From VRUE01 sp963780815 (GTDB taxonomy: Bacteria > Actinomycetota > Thermoleophilia > Solirubrobacterales > 70-9): a stretch of DNA of 64,000 bases. Position 1 is the first letter of the stretch; each line of letters begins with the position of its first letter. The translations under genes were made by a program, and so were the position numbers. Of this stretch, positions 7,670 through 17,313 are shown piece after piece. Under the pieces are notes generated by a model. That model was given only the letters and a program-made list of their open reading frames with translations, was not told the origin of the DNA and made no database searches. The stretch spans positions 370,658 to 434,657 of the forward strand of contig CAWADG010000009.1 in NCBI GenBank assembly GCA_963780815.1, given 5' to 3'.

Positions 7670-8597
7670 GACCGAGGAGGATCGCCGCGGCGTCTTCAGC
7701 CGCCTCCGCGAGAGCCTCTCGAAGAGCCGCCGGGCGCTGACCGACGAGATCTCCGCCAGCCTCTTCGACCGGATCGACGACGAGACCTGGGAGCTGCTCG
7801 AGGAGGCGCTGATCCTCGCCGACGTCGGCGCCCCGACCACGGCGGCGATCGTCGAGCGTCTCGAGCACGAGGTCGAGGGCGGCGCCGTCGCCGCCGACGG
7901 CGAGTCGGTCCAACGGCGGCTGATCGAGATCGTCGCCGAGGTGGCGGCGACGGGGCGGGCGCCGCTCGCGCTCGGCGCCGAGCCGGCGGTGCTGCTGATG
8001 GTCGGCGTCAACGGCACCGGCAAGACGACGACGATCGGCAAGATCGCCTCCCACCTGACCAAGGAGTTCGGGCTCTCGGTCGTGCTCGCCGCCGCCGACA
8101 CCTACCGCGCCGCCGCCGCCGAGCAGCTCGCCGAGTGGGCCGACCGCGCCGGCGCCCAACTGATCCGCTCCGAGCCCGGCGGCGACCCCGGGGCGGTTGC
8201 CTTCGACGCGATCGAGGCCGCCCATGCCCGCGGCGCCGACATCGTCATCGTCGACACCGCCGGCCGCCTCCATACCCAGGGCAACCTGATGGACGAGCTC
8301 GCCAAGGTGCGGCGGGTGATCGGCAAGCAGCTTCCCGACGCCCCGCATGAGACGCTGATCTCGGTCGACGCGACGACCGGCCAGAACGGCCTGCGGCAGG
8401 CGCAGGTCTTCTCCGACGCGGTCGAGGTCGACGGCGTCGTCCTCACCAAGCTCGACGGGACGGCGAAGGGGGGGATCGTGCTGGCGATCGCGAGCGAGCT
8501 CGAGATCCCGGTGAAACTGATCGGGACCGGCGAGAAGCTCGAGGACCTGCGCCCGTTCGACCCCATCGATTTTGCCGAGGCGCTTCTGGCCGAATAG
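7602..8597 (+). CDS. ftsY: Signal recognition particle receptor FtsY
   Basis: A 331-residue SRP-type GTPase that docks the SRP-ribosome complex at the membrane. GTPase motifs are GVNGTGKTTTIGKIA (G1), DTYRAAAAEQL (insertion box), DTAGRLHT (G3) and TKLDGTAKGG (G4 region). The N-terminus is a short acidic stretch (SEPETEEDRRGVF) rather than a long membrane-anchoring A domain, as in many actinobacteria. ATG 7602 lies inside the end of the WS/DGAT gene in another frame; a later start would remove only poorly conserved residues. Partner ffh lies 2 kb downstream. Confidence 0.93.
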   Translation: MATGWEEIIDLGSRETASTSEPETEEDRRGVFSRLRESLSKSRRALTDEISASLFDRIDDETWELLEEALILADVGAPTTAAIVERLEHEVEGGAVAADGESVQRRLIEIVAEVAATGRAPLALGAEPAVLLMVGVNGTGKTTTIGKIASHLTKEFGLSVVLAAADTYRAAAAEQLAEWADRAGAQLIRSEPGGDPGAVAFDAIEAAHARGADIVIVDTAGRLHTQGNLMDELAKVRRVIGKQLPDAPHETLISVDATTGQNGLRQAQVFSDAVEVDGVVLTKLDGTAKGGIVLAIASELEIPVKLIGTGEKLEDLRPFDPIDFAEALLAE

Positions 8598-8633
8598 TCG
8601 GTGGCGTCGCCTTCTCGACGTATCCTGCGCGCC

Positions 8634-10578
8634 ATGTGGAGCCGAGTGGCTTCCCTCTGCGCCCTGGCGGCGATTCGCGGCCGCATCGGCCGTCTCGACG
8701 GCAGCCGCTGCGCCCTCGTGGCACCCGACGGTCGACGTCGAGCCCTCGCCGCCCGTCGGCTCGCTCGTGTTCCCAAGAGTCGTCGCCAGGGAGGACGGGT
8801 GCTCCTCGGTCGTGTTCCCGCGTGGCGGCGTGCTGGCGACGACCCGCCCGGCCGGAGGGTCCTTCGCCACCCCTCCCCAGAACCTCGGCACGCTTCTCGG
8901 CGGCGAGTATCCGGAAGTCGCGTTCGGCGGTGGCGTCGCAGCCGCGGTCTGGCTCGACGGCTCCTCGAAGCTGCGGATCTCGACGGCCACCGGGTGCGGC
9001 CCGTTCGGCCCGGCGGCGGAAGTGCCGTCGACCCCCACCTCCCCCAACCACGCCCGGGTCGCGGTCGACTCGAACGGCACGACGATCGCGGTGGTCGCCG
9101 GCGGCGCGAGCGGCACCCGTCGCGCCTACGTCTCCGAACGCCCCGCGGGGGGAAGCCCGGCCTCGGCGGCGCCGCTGCCGATCTCCTCGGGTGAGGGGTT
9201 CCGGCCCTTGGTCGCGAAGAACTCAGAGGGCGGGGCGGCACTCATCTTCGACGTCGTCGACGGCGGCAACCAGGTCTACGGCAGCCTGCGCTCGGGCGCC
9301 GGCTGGTCGACCCCGGTGAGGTTGAACGAAGAAGGCAAGACCGTCGTGGCCGAAAGCGCCCGGGTCGCGATCGGGCCCGACGGCGTCCTGCACGCGACCT
9401 GGATCGACGCCACGAACGGAAAGCTGATCTTCGGCTCGCTTGCCCCGGGCGGCTCGCCGACGAGGATCACCTTGCAGGAAGTCGCCGGTGGGGGGATCAC
9501 CGCGGAACCTCCGGCGGCGCCGAAAATCGCCGAGGACGACCGCGGGCGGATTGCCGTCATCTGGGTCCAGGAGGCGGCCGGGGTCCGCACCGTCAAGGCC
9601 AAGGTCAGGGAACCCGGGAGCTCCACCTTCTCGGCGGCGCTCGACGTCTCGCCGCTCACGAACCAGCCGCGGACGGACCCCTGGATCGCGATCGACCCCA
9701 GCGGTCGTCTGGTCGCCGCCTACACGAATGTCCCCTCGATCGGCCATAGCGACGCGCTCGGCGCGACCCTCGAACCCGGAGCCGCCCAGTTCACGGAACC
9801 GGTTCAGCTCGGCGAAAACTCCCACGTCACATCTCCGTCGGGGATCGCGACCGACGCCGACGGCAACACGCTGGTCGCCATCTACAAATCGGACGGGACC
9901 ACCGAAGCGAGAGTTGCGCCGTTCGACGCCGCCGGGCCCGTGTTCGACGCGCTCTCCATCCCATCCGCCGGCACCGCCGGCGGCCCGCTCTCCTTCACCG
10001 CCTCGCCCGTCGACGCCTGGTCGGGCCCGGGGTCGGTGAGCTGGGCGTTCGGCGACGGCAGCTCGGCGCTCGGGGGCTCGGTCGCACACACCTTTTCGTC
10101 CCCGGGGACCCGCTCCGTCAAGGTGACCGCGAGCGATCAGCTGGGGAATTCGAGCGAGGCGAGCGGCTCCACCGTCGTCGGAGGTCCTCCAGGCCCCGAG
10201 CTGAGCAACCTGAAGCTCTCGAGGAAGCGGTTCCGGGTTGCGGGCGCGACGAAAGCGAACAGGGCGCGGAGCTCGAGGAAACGCAGGAAGGTCGCTATGG
10301 GGACAAAGGTCTCCTTCCGTCTCTCCGAGGCGGCGAGCGTGCGCCTGGCAATCAGACCGCGCAGGGTGAAGAGAAGGGGAGCGATCCCCAGAGGTTTCAC
10401 GGATAGGGGAATCCTCCAGCGATCGGCGAAGGCGGGGGCCAACGCGTTCCGCTTCAACGGGAAGCTCGGGGGCCGGAGGCTGATCGCCGACCAGTACAGA
10501 TTGGAAGTGACTGCGACGGACCCCGACGGCAACCGGTCGAAGCCGCAATCGGTCACCTTCACGATCGTCGGCCGCTGA
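8634..10578 (+). CDS. Secreted PKD-domain protein with apparent frameshift in the signal peptide
   Basis: The main reading frame is open to 10578 and gives about 640 residues. An N-terminal beta-rich, propeller-like region is followed by a PKD domain (SVSWAFGDGSSALGG, then HTFSSPGTRSVKVTA). A C-terminal Arg/Lys-rich domain ends in YRLEVTATDPDGNRSKP, of a type I associate with secreted Thermoleophilia proteins. No good start exists in this frame. In the neighbouring frame ATG 8634 begins MWSRVASLCALAA, and one extra base near 8670 would join it to FAAASAVSTAAAAPS, a convincing signal peptide. Either a real frameshift or a sequence error. It lies between ftsY and ffh; its role there is unknown. 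Confidence 0.65.
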
Positions 10579-10601
10579 GCGCCCTCTAAGCTGGTCGGCC
10601 C

Positions 10602-11966
<1,365 letters not shown>

Positions 11967-11980
11967 CCTGCCGCAGTCCA

Positions 11981-12235
11981 ATGGCAGTGAGAATGAGACT
12001 CAGAAGGGTGGGTTCGAAGAAGAACCCGATCTGGCGGATCGTCATCGCCGACAAACGCTCGCCGCGCGACGGGCGCACGATCGAGACGATCGGCCGTTAC
12101 GACCCGCAGACCGAGCCCTCGACGATCGAGCTCGACGAGGAGCGCGCGCGTCACTGGCTCGAGCACGGTGCCCAGCCCTCCGAGACGGTGGCGACCCTGC
12201 TGCACACCAAGGGCATCGCAGCTTCCGGCAGTTAG
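11981..12235 (+). CDS. rpsP: 30S ribosomal protein S16
   Basis: An 84-residue protein with the family opening MAVRMRLRRVGSKKNPIWRI and the motif DGRTIETIGRYDPQTEPSTI. S16 is an early-binding protein of the 30S body. Its end is separated by only four bases from the khpA start, so translation is probably coupled. The expected order rpsP-khpA-rimM-trmD is kept except that rimM is absent. Confidence 0.95.
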   Translation: MAVRMRLRRVGSKKNPIWRIVIADKRSPRDGRTIETIGRYDPQTEPSTIELDEERARHWLEHGAQPSETVATLLHTKGIAASGS

Positions 12236-12239
12236 ATAG

Positions 12240-12470
12240 ATGACCGAGCTTCTGGAGTTCCTGGTCCGGGCACTCGTCGAGGACCCGGCGGCGGTCGTCG
12301 TCGAGGAGATCGAAGAGGAAGGCGACCTGGTCTACGAGATCTCGGTCGCCGAGGACGACCTCGGCCGCGTCATCGGCAAAGGCGGCCGGGTGGCCAACGC
12401 GATCCGCACGATCGCGAAGGCCGCGGCGGTGAGGATCGATCGTCGAGTTATCGTCGAAATCCTCGATTGA
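12240..12470 (+). CDS. khpA: KH-domain RNA-binding protein KhpA
   Basis: A 76-residue single KH domain (UPF0109/YlqC family). The GxxG RNA-contact loop is in LGRVIGKGGRVANAIRTI. KhpA acts with KhpB in Gram-positive bacteria in RNA binding and control of cell elongation and division. The gene lies between rpsP and trmD, its standard position, and its TGA overlaps the TTG start of trmD. Confidence 0.92.
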   Translation: MTELLEFLVRALVEDPAAVVVEEIEEEGDLVYEISVAEDDLGRVIGKGGRVANAIRTIAKAAAVRIDRRVIVEILD

Positions 12471-13144
12471 AGCTCGACATCTTCACCCTTTTCCCGGAGG
12501 CTTTCGACTGGTTCCGGTCGCAGCGTTCGGTCCAGAATGCGCTCAGCAAGGGCAATGAGCTACGGCTCTTCAACTACCGCGACACGACTCCGCTGGGCGC
12601 CGGCCAGGTCGACGACGCCCCCTACGGCGGTGGCGCCGGAATGGTTCTGCGGGTCGACGTCGTCGACGCGGCGCTCGAGGCCGCCTACCGCGACGGCAGC
12701 CGGCCCCACATCGTGCTTCTCTCGCCGACCGGGCGGTTGCTCGATGACGAGACCGCCGATCGGCTGACCCGGGAGCCCCACCTGGCGATTCTCTGCGGGC
12801 GCTACGAGGGCTTCGACGAGCGGGTCCACGAGCACCTCGCCGACGAGGAGCTCTCGATCGGCCGCTACGTCCTCGCCGGCGGCGAGCTGCCCGCGATGGT
12901 CCTCGCCGATGTCGTGATGCGGAAGCTGCCCGGCGCCCTCGGCCACGAGCAGAGCGCGGTCGAGGAGTCGTTCAGCCCACTGCTCGAGGGGATGCCCGAG
13001 TACCCGCACTACACCCGGCCGCCGGCCTACCGGGGCTGGCAGGTGCCGGACGTCCTCGTCTCCGGCGACCACGAGAGGGTCCGCGAATGGCGGGCCGAGC
13101 AGAGCCGGAATCGAGCCGCAGAGTTCGACCGCGGCCCGGAGTAG
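12467..13144 (+). CDS. trmD: tRNA (guanine-N1-)-methyltransferase TrmD
   Basis: A 225-residue SPOUT-family enzyme that makes m1G37 in tRNAs with G36, preventing frameshifting. Family features are MKLDIFTLFPEAF at the N-terminus, the knot motifs ILCGRYEGFDERV and YVLAGGELPAMVLAD, and EYPHYTRPPAYRGWQVPDVL toward the end. TTG 12467 overlaps the khpA stop. rimM, which usually lies directly upstream of trmD, is missing. A terminator-like hairpin follows 19 bases after the stop. Confidence 0.94.
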   Translation: MKLDIFTLFPEAFDWFRSQRSVQNALSKGNELRLFNYRDTTPLGAGQVDDAPYGGGAGMVLRVDVVDAALEAAYRDGSRPHIVLLSPTGRLLDDETADRLTREPHLAILCGRYEGFDERVHEHLADEELSIGRYVLAGGELPAMVLADVVMRKLPGALGHEQSAVEESFSPLLEGMPEYPHYTRPPAYRGWQVPDVLVSGDHERVREWRAEQSRNRAAEFDRGPE

Positions 13145-13163
13145 GTACGATTCCGCAACCGCG

Positions 13164-13194
13164 CGGAGCCTTCTCGGGCTCCGGCGGCTTTTTT
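13164..13194 (+). terminator. Rho-independent terminator/attenuator between trmD and rplS
   Basis: A perfect 7-bp stem (CGGAGCC at 13164-13170, GGCTCCG at 13177-13183, loop TTCTCG) is followed by GCGGC and six T (13189-13194). It ends only 19 bases before the rplS start codon. It would either end the rpsP-khpA-trmD transcript or act as an attenuator in the rplS leader; sequence alone does not decide. Confidence 0.75.
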
Positions 13195-13213
13195 ACGGAG
13201 CGCCTGCAGATCA

Positions 13214-13993
13214 ATGAGCAGTGTTATCGACAGCATCGAGCGACGCCAGCAGCGGAAGGGGATCCCCTCCTTCGACCCCGGCGATCGTGTCCGCGTCCAT
13301 TTCCAGGTCGTCGAGGGCAACCGCCGCCGGACCCAGGTCTTCGAGGGCATCGTCCTCAAGCGCCAGGGGTCGGGAGCGCGTGAGACCTTCACCGTCCGCA
13401 AGCAGTCGTTCGGGGTCGGGGTCGAGCGGACCTTTCCCCTGCACTCGCCCAAGATCGAGAAACTCGAGATCGCCGCGCGCGGCGACGTGCGGCGGGCCAA
13501 GCTCTACTACCTGCGGGGCCGGATCGGCAAGGCGGCGAGGGTCGCCGAGCGCCGCTGGGGCATCGACGAGGAGCTGATCTCGGCACCGACCGAGGCCGAG
13601 GAGCCGGAGGCGGTCGACGCCGAGGGCGCGACGATCGACGAGGCCGAGGCCGCCGAGCACGGCGAGGCGCCGGAGGCCGAGGTCGCAGAGGGCGAGGCCG
13701 AGGGCGAGGGAGCCGAGGAGAGCGGCGCCACCGATGAGGCCGAGGCGGCCGATGGGGAGGGCGCCGAGGAGACCGAGGAGGCCGAGGCCGAGGGAGCCGA
13801 GGCAGAGGCAGAGGCAGAGTCGGACGCCGGCAGTGAGGCTGCGGCGTCGGGCCCGGAGACGTTGGAGACCGAGGAGCCGGAGCCGAGTGAGACCGAGACC
13901 GCGTCGGAGGCCGAGGATGAGGCCCCGGACGAGGGCTCGGACGATTCCGGCGAGGGCGAGCAATCCGACGACTCCGACAGGGACTCGGCCTGA
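13214..13993 (+). CDS. rplS: 50S ribosomal protein L19 with a long acidic C-terminal extension
   Basis: The first ~115 residues are a standard L19 (FDPGDRVRVHFQVVEGNRRR, VERTFPLHSPKIEKLEI, RRAKLYYLRGRIGKAARV). L19 sits at the 30S-50S interface. Normal L19 ends there; this protein continues for about 140 residues of low-complexity Glu/Ala/Asp/Gly/Ser sequence with almost no basic residues. The tail is in the same frame, with no stop or frameshift, and ends in an acidic SDDSDRDSA. It more than doubles the protein. Its role is unknown. The stop TGA overlaps the CTG proposed as the lepB start. Confidence 0.93.
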   Translation: MSSVIDSIERRQQRKGIPSFDPGDRVRVHFQVVEGNRRRTQVFEGIVLKRQGSGARETFTVRKQSFGVGVERTFPLHSPKIEKLEIAARGDVRRAKLYYLRGRIGKAARVAERRWGIDEELISAPTEAEEPEAVDAEGATIDEAEAAEHGEAPEAEVAEGEAEGEGAEESGATDEAEAADGEGAEETEEAEAEGAEAEAEAESDAGSEAAASGPETLETEEPEPSETETASEAEDEAPDEGSDDSGEGEQSDDSDRDSA

Positions 13994-14610
13994 ATCCGCG
14001 GATTCCAAAGCCGCAGAGCACGGCCGGCGGGATCGTCGAGCTGGTCGTCATCGTCGCGCTGGCGCTCGGCCTGGCCCTGCTGCTGCAGGCCTTCGTCGTC
14101 AAGCCGTACCAGATTCCCTCGCGATCGATGGAGCCGACTCTGGACGTCGGGCAACGGGTCCTCGTCAACCGCTTCATCTATCACCTCGAAGACCCTTCGA
14201 TCGGTGACATCGTCGTCTTCCACCCGCCCGCCGGCGCCGACAAGGGGGCCGAATGCGGCGCCCCTCATCCGCCGCAGCAGGCCTGCGACACGCCGACCGA
14301 AGACCGCTCGAGCCAGAACTTCATCAAGCGGATCGTCGCTCTGCCCGGCGACAGGCTGAGCGTCCGCAACGGCCACCCCGTGGTCAACGGGGTCGAGAAG
14401 AAAGATGAGCCCTACACGATCCCCTGCGGCAATGGCGGCGCCTGCAATTTGCCGGATCCGATCACCATTCCGCCGGACCATTACTTCATGATGGGCGACA
14501 ACCGTGGGGAAAGCGACGACAGCCGATTCTGGGGGCCGGTCCCCCGCGAATGGATCATCGGCAAGGCCTTCGCCACCTACTGGCCGCCCGACCGGGTCGG
14601 GATCTTCTAG
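13990..14610 (+). CDS. lepB: Type I signal peptidase
   Basis: About 206 residues. A membrane segment (VELVVIVALALGLALLLQAF) leads into VKPYQIPSRSMEPTL, where the serine before Met is the catalytic nucleophile (residue 46). The general-base lysine is in FIKRIVALPGDR (residue 113), and box E is FMMGDNRGESDDSRFWGPV. The first ATG in this frame (14128) would cut off the membrane anchor and the catalytic serine. No ATG, GTG or TTG exists further upstream in frame, so the likely start is CTG 13990, overlapping the rplS stop as CTGA, with AGGGA upstream. Cleaves signal peptides at the outer membrane face. Confidence 0.88.
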   Translation: MNPRIPKPQSTAGGIVELVVIVALALGLALLLQAFVVKPYQIPSRSMEPTLDVGQRVLVNRFIYHLEDPSIGDIVVFHPPAGADKGAECGAPHPPQQACDTPTEDRSSQNFIKRIVALPGDRLSVRNGHPVVNGVEKKDEPYTIPCGNGGACNLPDPITIPPDHYFMMGDNRGESDDSRFWGPVPREWIIGKAFATYWPPDRVGIF

Positions 14611-14638
14611 GCGCCGCGGCTCGCGTACGCGCCGCCGC

Positions 14639-15286
14639 TTGCTGGCGCGGACCCAGCGCCTGTTCACCTTCGACCGGGCTCTCGGCAGCCGCCTGGTCGC
14701 CGGCGCCGACGAGGCCGGTCGCGGCTGCCTCGCGGGCCCGCTGGTCGCCGCCGCGGTGCTGATCGACTACGACTCGCTCTCGCGCTCGGACCGGCTGGCG
14801 CTCGCCGGGCTCCACGACTCCAAGCAGATGGACGTGGAGCGGCGCGAGGAGATGTACCCGGCGGTGCTGCGAGCCGCGGCGCGGGCCTCGATCGTGATCC
14901 GCTGCGTGCGAGGCATCGATGACCGCGGCCTCCACGTGACCAATCTCGAGGCGCTCTCGAGCGCGCTCGAGAGGCTGCGGCCCGCTGAGGGCGCGACATG
15001 CCTCGTCGACGGCTTCTCGCTGCGGAAGTGCTCGGTGCCGCACCGAGCCGTGATCGAAGGCGATGGGACCAGCGCCGCGATCGCCGCCGCCTCGGTGCTG
15101 GCCAAGGTCACCCGCGATCGCTACATGCACGGGATCGCCGACCAGCACCCCGGTTGGGGGTTCGATGAGCACGTCGGCTACTCGACTCCGGAGCATCGAG
15201 CGGCGATCGAGCGGATCGGGATCTCGCCTCTGCACCGCCGCTCGTTCCAATCCGTCGCCTACAGCCAGCTCGAGCTCTCCGCCTAG
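14639..15286 (+). CDS. rnhB: Ribonuclease HII
   Basis: A 215-residue enzyme that removes ribonucleotides and RNA from RNA:DNA hybrids. The catalytic DEDD set is visible: GADEAGRGCLAGPLVAAAV near residue 23, the central CLVDGFSL, and a C-terminal GYSTPEHRAAIERIG. The start is TTG 14639, 29 bases after the lepB stop; the frame is open further upstream, but that would overlap lepB. The stop shares a CTAG with the converging yraN gene. Confidence 0.92.
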   Translation: MLARTQRLFTFDRALGSRLVAGADEAGRGCLAGPLVAAAVLIDYDSLSRSDRLALAGLHDSKQMDVERREEMYPAVLRAAARASIVIRCVRGIDDRGLHVTNLEALSSALERLRPAEGATCLVDGFSLRKCSVPHRAVIEGDGTSAAIAAASVLAKVTRDRYMHGIADQHPGWGFDEHVGYSTPEHRAAIERIGISPLHRRSFQSVAYSQLELSA

Positions 15287-15660
15287 AAAGCGCTGCGTAT
15301 GTGCTCGACGGCCAGGTTCATCCCGGCGCGGTCGAAGCTGACACCGACGACGTCGAACCGGATCTCGGCGTAGGCGGGCGGGGTGGGGCGGGTCGCCATC
15401 CAGGCGGTCGCGACGCGGCGGATCCGGAGCCGCTTGCGGGGGCCGACCGCCAGCGCCGGCCGCTCCGGGCCGAGATCCGAGCCCCTCCGGCCGGCCTTGA
15501 CCTCGACGAAGACGAGCGTGCGCCCGTCGATCGCGACGATGTCGATCTCGCCGAGGCGGGTGCGGGCGTTGCGCTCGAGGATGCGCCAGCCGGCCCCGGC
15601 GAGCCGTGCCGCGACCAGGTCCTCGGCCCGGCGCCCGATCCGCTGCCGCGCGAGCGTCAT
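15283..15660 (-). CDS. yraN: UPF0102/YraN family endonuclease-like protein
   Basis: A 125-residue protein with the restriction-endonuclease-like fold typical of YraN. It contains GRRAEDLVAARLAGAGWRIL, RTRLGEIDIVAIDGRTLVFVEVKAG (the E-x-D..ExK-like site) and a C-terminal IRFDVVGVSFDRAGMNLAVEH. ATG 15660 is the start. It is on the opposite strand to rnhB and comM, whereas rnhB-yraN-comM are usually co-directional. The stop codons of yraN and rnhB share CTAG at 15283-15286. The cellular role of the family is poorly defined. Confidence 0.9.
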   Translation of the reverse strand: MTLARQRIGRRAEDLVAARLAGAGWRILERNARTRLGEIDIVAIDGRTLVFVEVKAGRRGSDLGPERPALAVGPRKRLRIRRVATAWMATRPTPPAYAEIRFDVVGVSFDRAGMNLAVEHIRSAF

Positions 15661-15807
15661 GCCTGTCGACGCTAGGGGGGAGGCCCGCACGAATGGCGCG
15701 CAGGAAGCAAGGTTTGTGAGTCCTCGAATCGGCGGCACGCTTCCTGCACACACCTGTCCGTGACTTGTTGACCTGGGCGAGCCACGCGTAGATCGCGGCG
15801 GGCCAGG

Positions 15808-17313
15808 ATCGTCCCCATCCTCGCCACCTCGCGGACATTCACGCTCGACGGCATCGCCGCCCGCCCGGTCAGGGTCGAGGTCGACGTCCGCCGCGGGCTG
15901 CCGGCGTTCTCGGTCGTCGGCCTTCCCGACGCCGCGGTGAGGGAGGCGCGCGAGCGGGTCCGCGCGGCGCTCACCAACTGCGGCTTCGAGTTCCCGCTGC
16001 GGCGGATCGTCGCCAACCTTGCCCCGGCCAGCGTCCGCAAGGCGGGCCCCGGCCTCGACCTGCCGATGGCGGCTGCGCTGCTCACAGCCTCGGGCCAGCT
16101 GACCTGGGCCGAGCCGCGGCGGATTGCGATGGTCGGTGAGCTCGCCCTCGACGGCTCGGTCCGGCCGATCCATGGTGCCCTTGCGATCGCCGAGGCGGCG
16201 ATGGAGGCAGGGGACGAGTCGATCGTCGTCCCCGCCCCCAACGGCCCCGAGGCGGCGCTGGTCGGCGGGATCGATGTGGTCCCGATCGAGAGCCTCGCGC
16301 AGCTGCCCGAGCTCGGGGCCGGAGGGGCGCTTGCCGAGCGCCCGGTGCCGATCCGGCTGGAGCTCGGGGCTCACGCCGGGGGGCCGGACCTCGCCGATCT
16401 CCGCGGCCAGCGCCATCTCCGCTACGCGCTCGAGGTCGCCGCCGCGGGTGGTCACAGCCTCCTGATCGTCGGCCCGCCTGGCGCCGGGAAGTCGCTAGCG
16501 GCCTCTCGCCTGCCCTCGATCCTGCCGCCGCTGGCGCCGGTCGAGGCGCTCGAGGTGGCGCGTATCAAGAGCGCCTGCGGCAGGCTCAACGGCGGCCCGG
16601 TCGGCGGCCGCCCGTTTCGGGCGCCCCATCACACCGTCAGCCCCGCGGGCCTGATCGGGGGCGGCAACCCGCCCGGGCCAGGAGAGGCGACGATGGCCCA
16701 CCGCGGGGTCCTCTTCCTCGATGAGCTCTGCGAGTTTCGCCGCGACACGCTCGAGGCGCTCCGGGCCCCGCTCGAGACCGGCTGGGTATCGATCTCCAGA
16801 ACCGGCGTCGCCCGGCGTCTCCCGTGCCGGTTCATGCTGGTCGCCGCTGCCAATCCGTGCCCGTGCGGCCGCGGCGAGTCCGACCCCGATTGCAGCTGCG
16901 CGCCGCTCGAGGTCCAGCGCTACCAGGGGCGCCTCAGCGGCGCTCTCGCCGATCGGATCGACATCCTCGCGCCGGTCGGCCAGCCGAGCGCTGAGGAGAT
17001 CGCCGGCCGGGCGGGAGAGGAGTCGGCGTCGGTGCGCGAGCGCGTCGTCGCCGCCAGGGAGCGCCAGGAAGCCCGCCTCGGGCCCGGCCGCTGCAACGCC
17101 GACATGACCCCCGCCGAGGCGCGTGAATGCGAGATCGCCGGCGAGGCCGCCGCCCTGCTCGCCGAGGCCTACTCTCGGCGGCGGCTGAGCGGGCGCGCCC
17201 ACGACAGGGTGCTGCGGCTCGCCCGAACCATCGCCGATCTCGCCGATGCCGACGCGGTTGGAAACGAGGAGATGGCGCAGGCCCTGCAGCTGCGGAGGCG
17301 GGACCGTGAGTGA
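15808..17313 (+). CDS. comM: ComM/YifB-family Mg-chelatase-like AAA+ helicase
   Basis: About 500 residues. The N-terminal ComM domain reads VEVDVRRGLPAFSVVGLPDAAVREARERV. The AAA+ core has Walker A IVGPPGAGKSLAASRLPS and Walker B GVLFLDELCEFRRDTLEALR, then a cysteine-rich loop (NPCPCGRGESDPDCSC) and the C-terminal Mg-chelatase domain. ComM drives branch migration during natural transformation. The conserved N-terminus lies upstream of the first GTG (15937), and no ATG, GTG, TTG or CTG occurs in frame back to a stop at 15769. ATC 15808 or 15817 would have to serve, or the true start codon is mutated or misread. The start is therefore uncertain. Confidence 0.85.
   Translation: MVPILATSRTFTLDGIAARPVRVEVDVRRGLPAFSVVGLPDAAVREARERVRAALTNCGFEFPLRRIVANLAPASVRKAGPGLDLPMAAALLTASGQLTWAEPRRIAMVGELALDGSVRPIHGALAIAEAAMEAGDESIVVPAPNGPEAALVGGIDVVPIESLAQLPELGAGGALAERPVPIRLELGAHAGGPDLADLRGQRHLRYALEVAAAGGHSLLIVGPPGAGKSLAASRLPSILPPLAPVEALEVARIKSACGRLNGGPVGGRPFRAPHHTVSPAGLIGGGNPPGPGEATMAHRGVLFLDELCEFRRDTLEALRAPLETGWVSISRTGVARRLPCRFMLVAAANPCPCGRGESDPDCSCAPLEVQRYQGRLSGALADRIDILAPVGQPSAEEIAGRAGEESASVRERVVAARERQEARLGPGRCNADMTPAEARECEIAGEAAALLAEAYSRRRLSGRAHDRVLRLARTIADLADADAVGNEEMAQALQLRRRDRE

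Noticed and set aside
14128..14610. Signal peptidase starting at the first ATG (14128)
   Set aside because: It would remove the membrane anchor and the catalytic serine just before that methionine.
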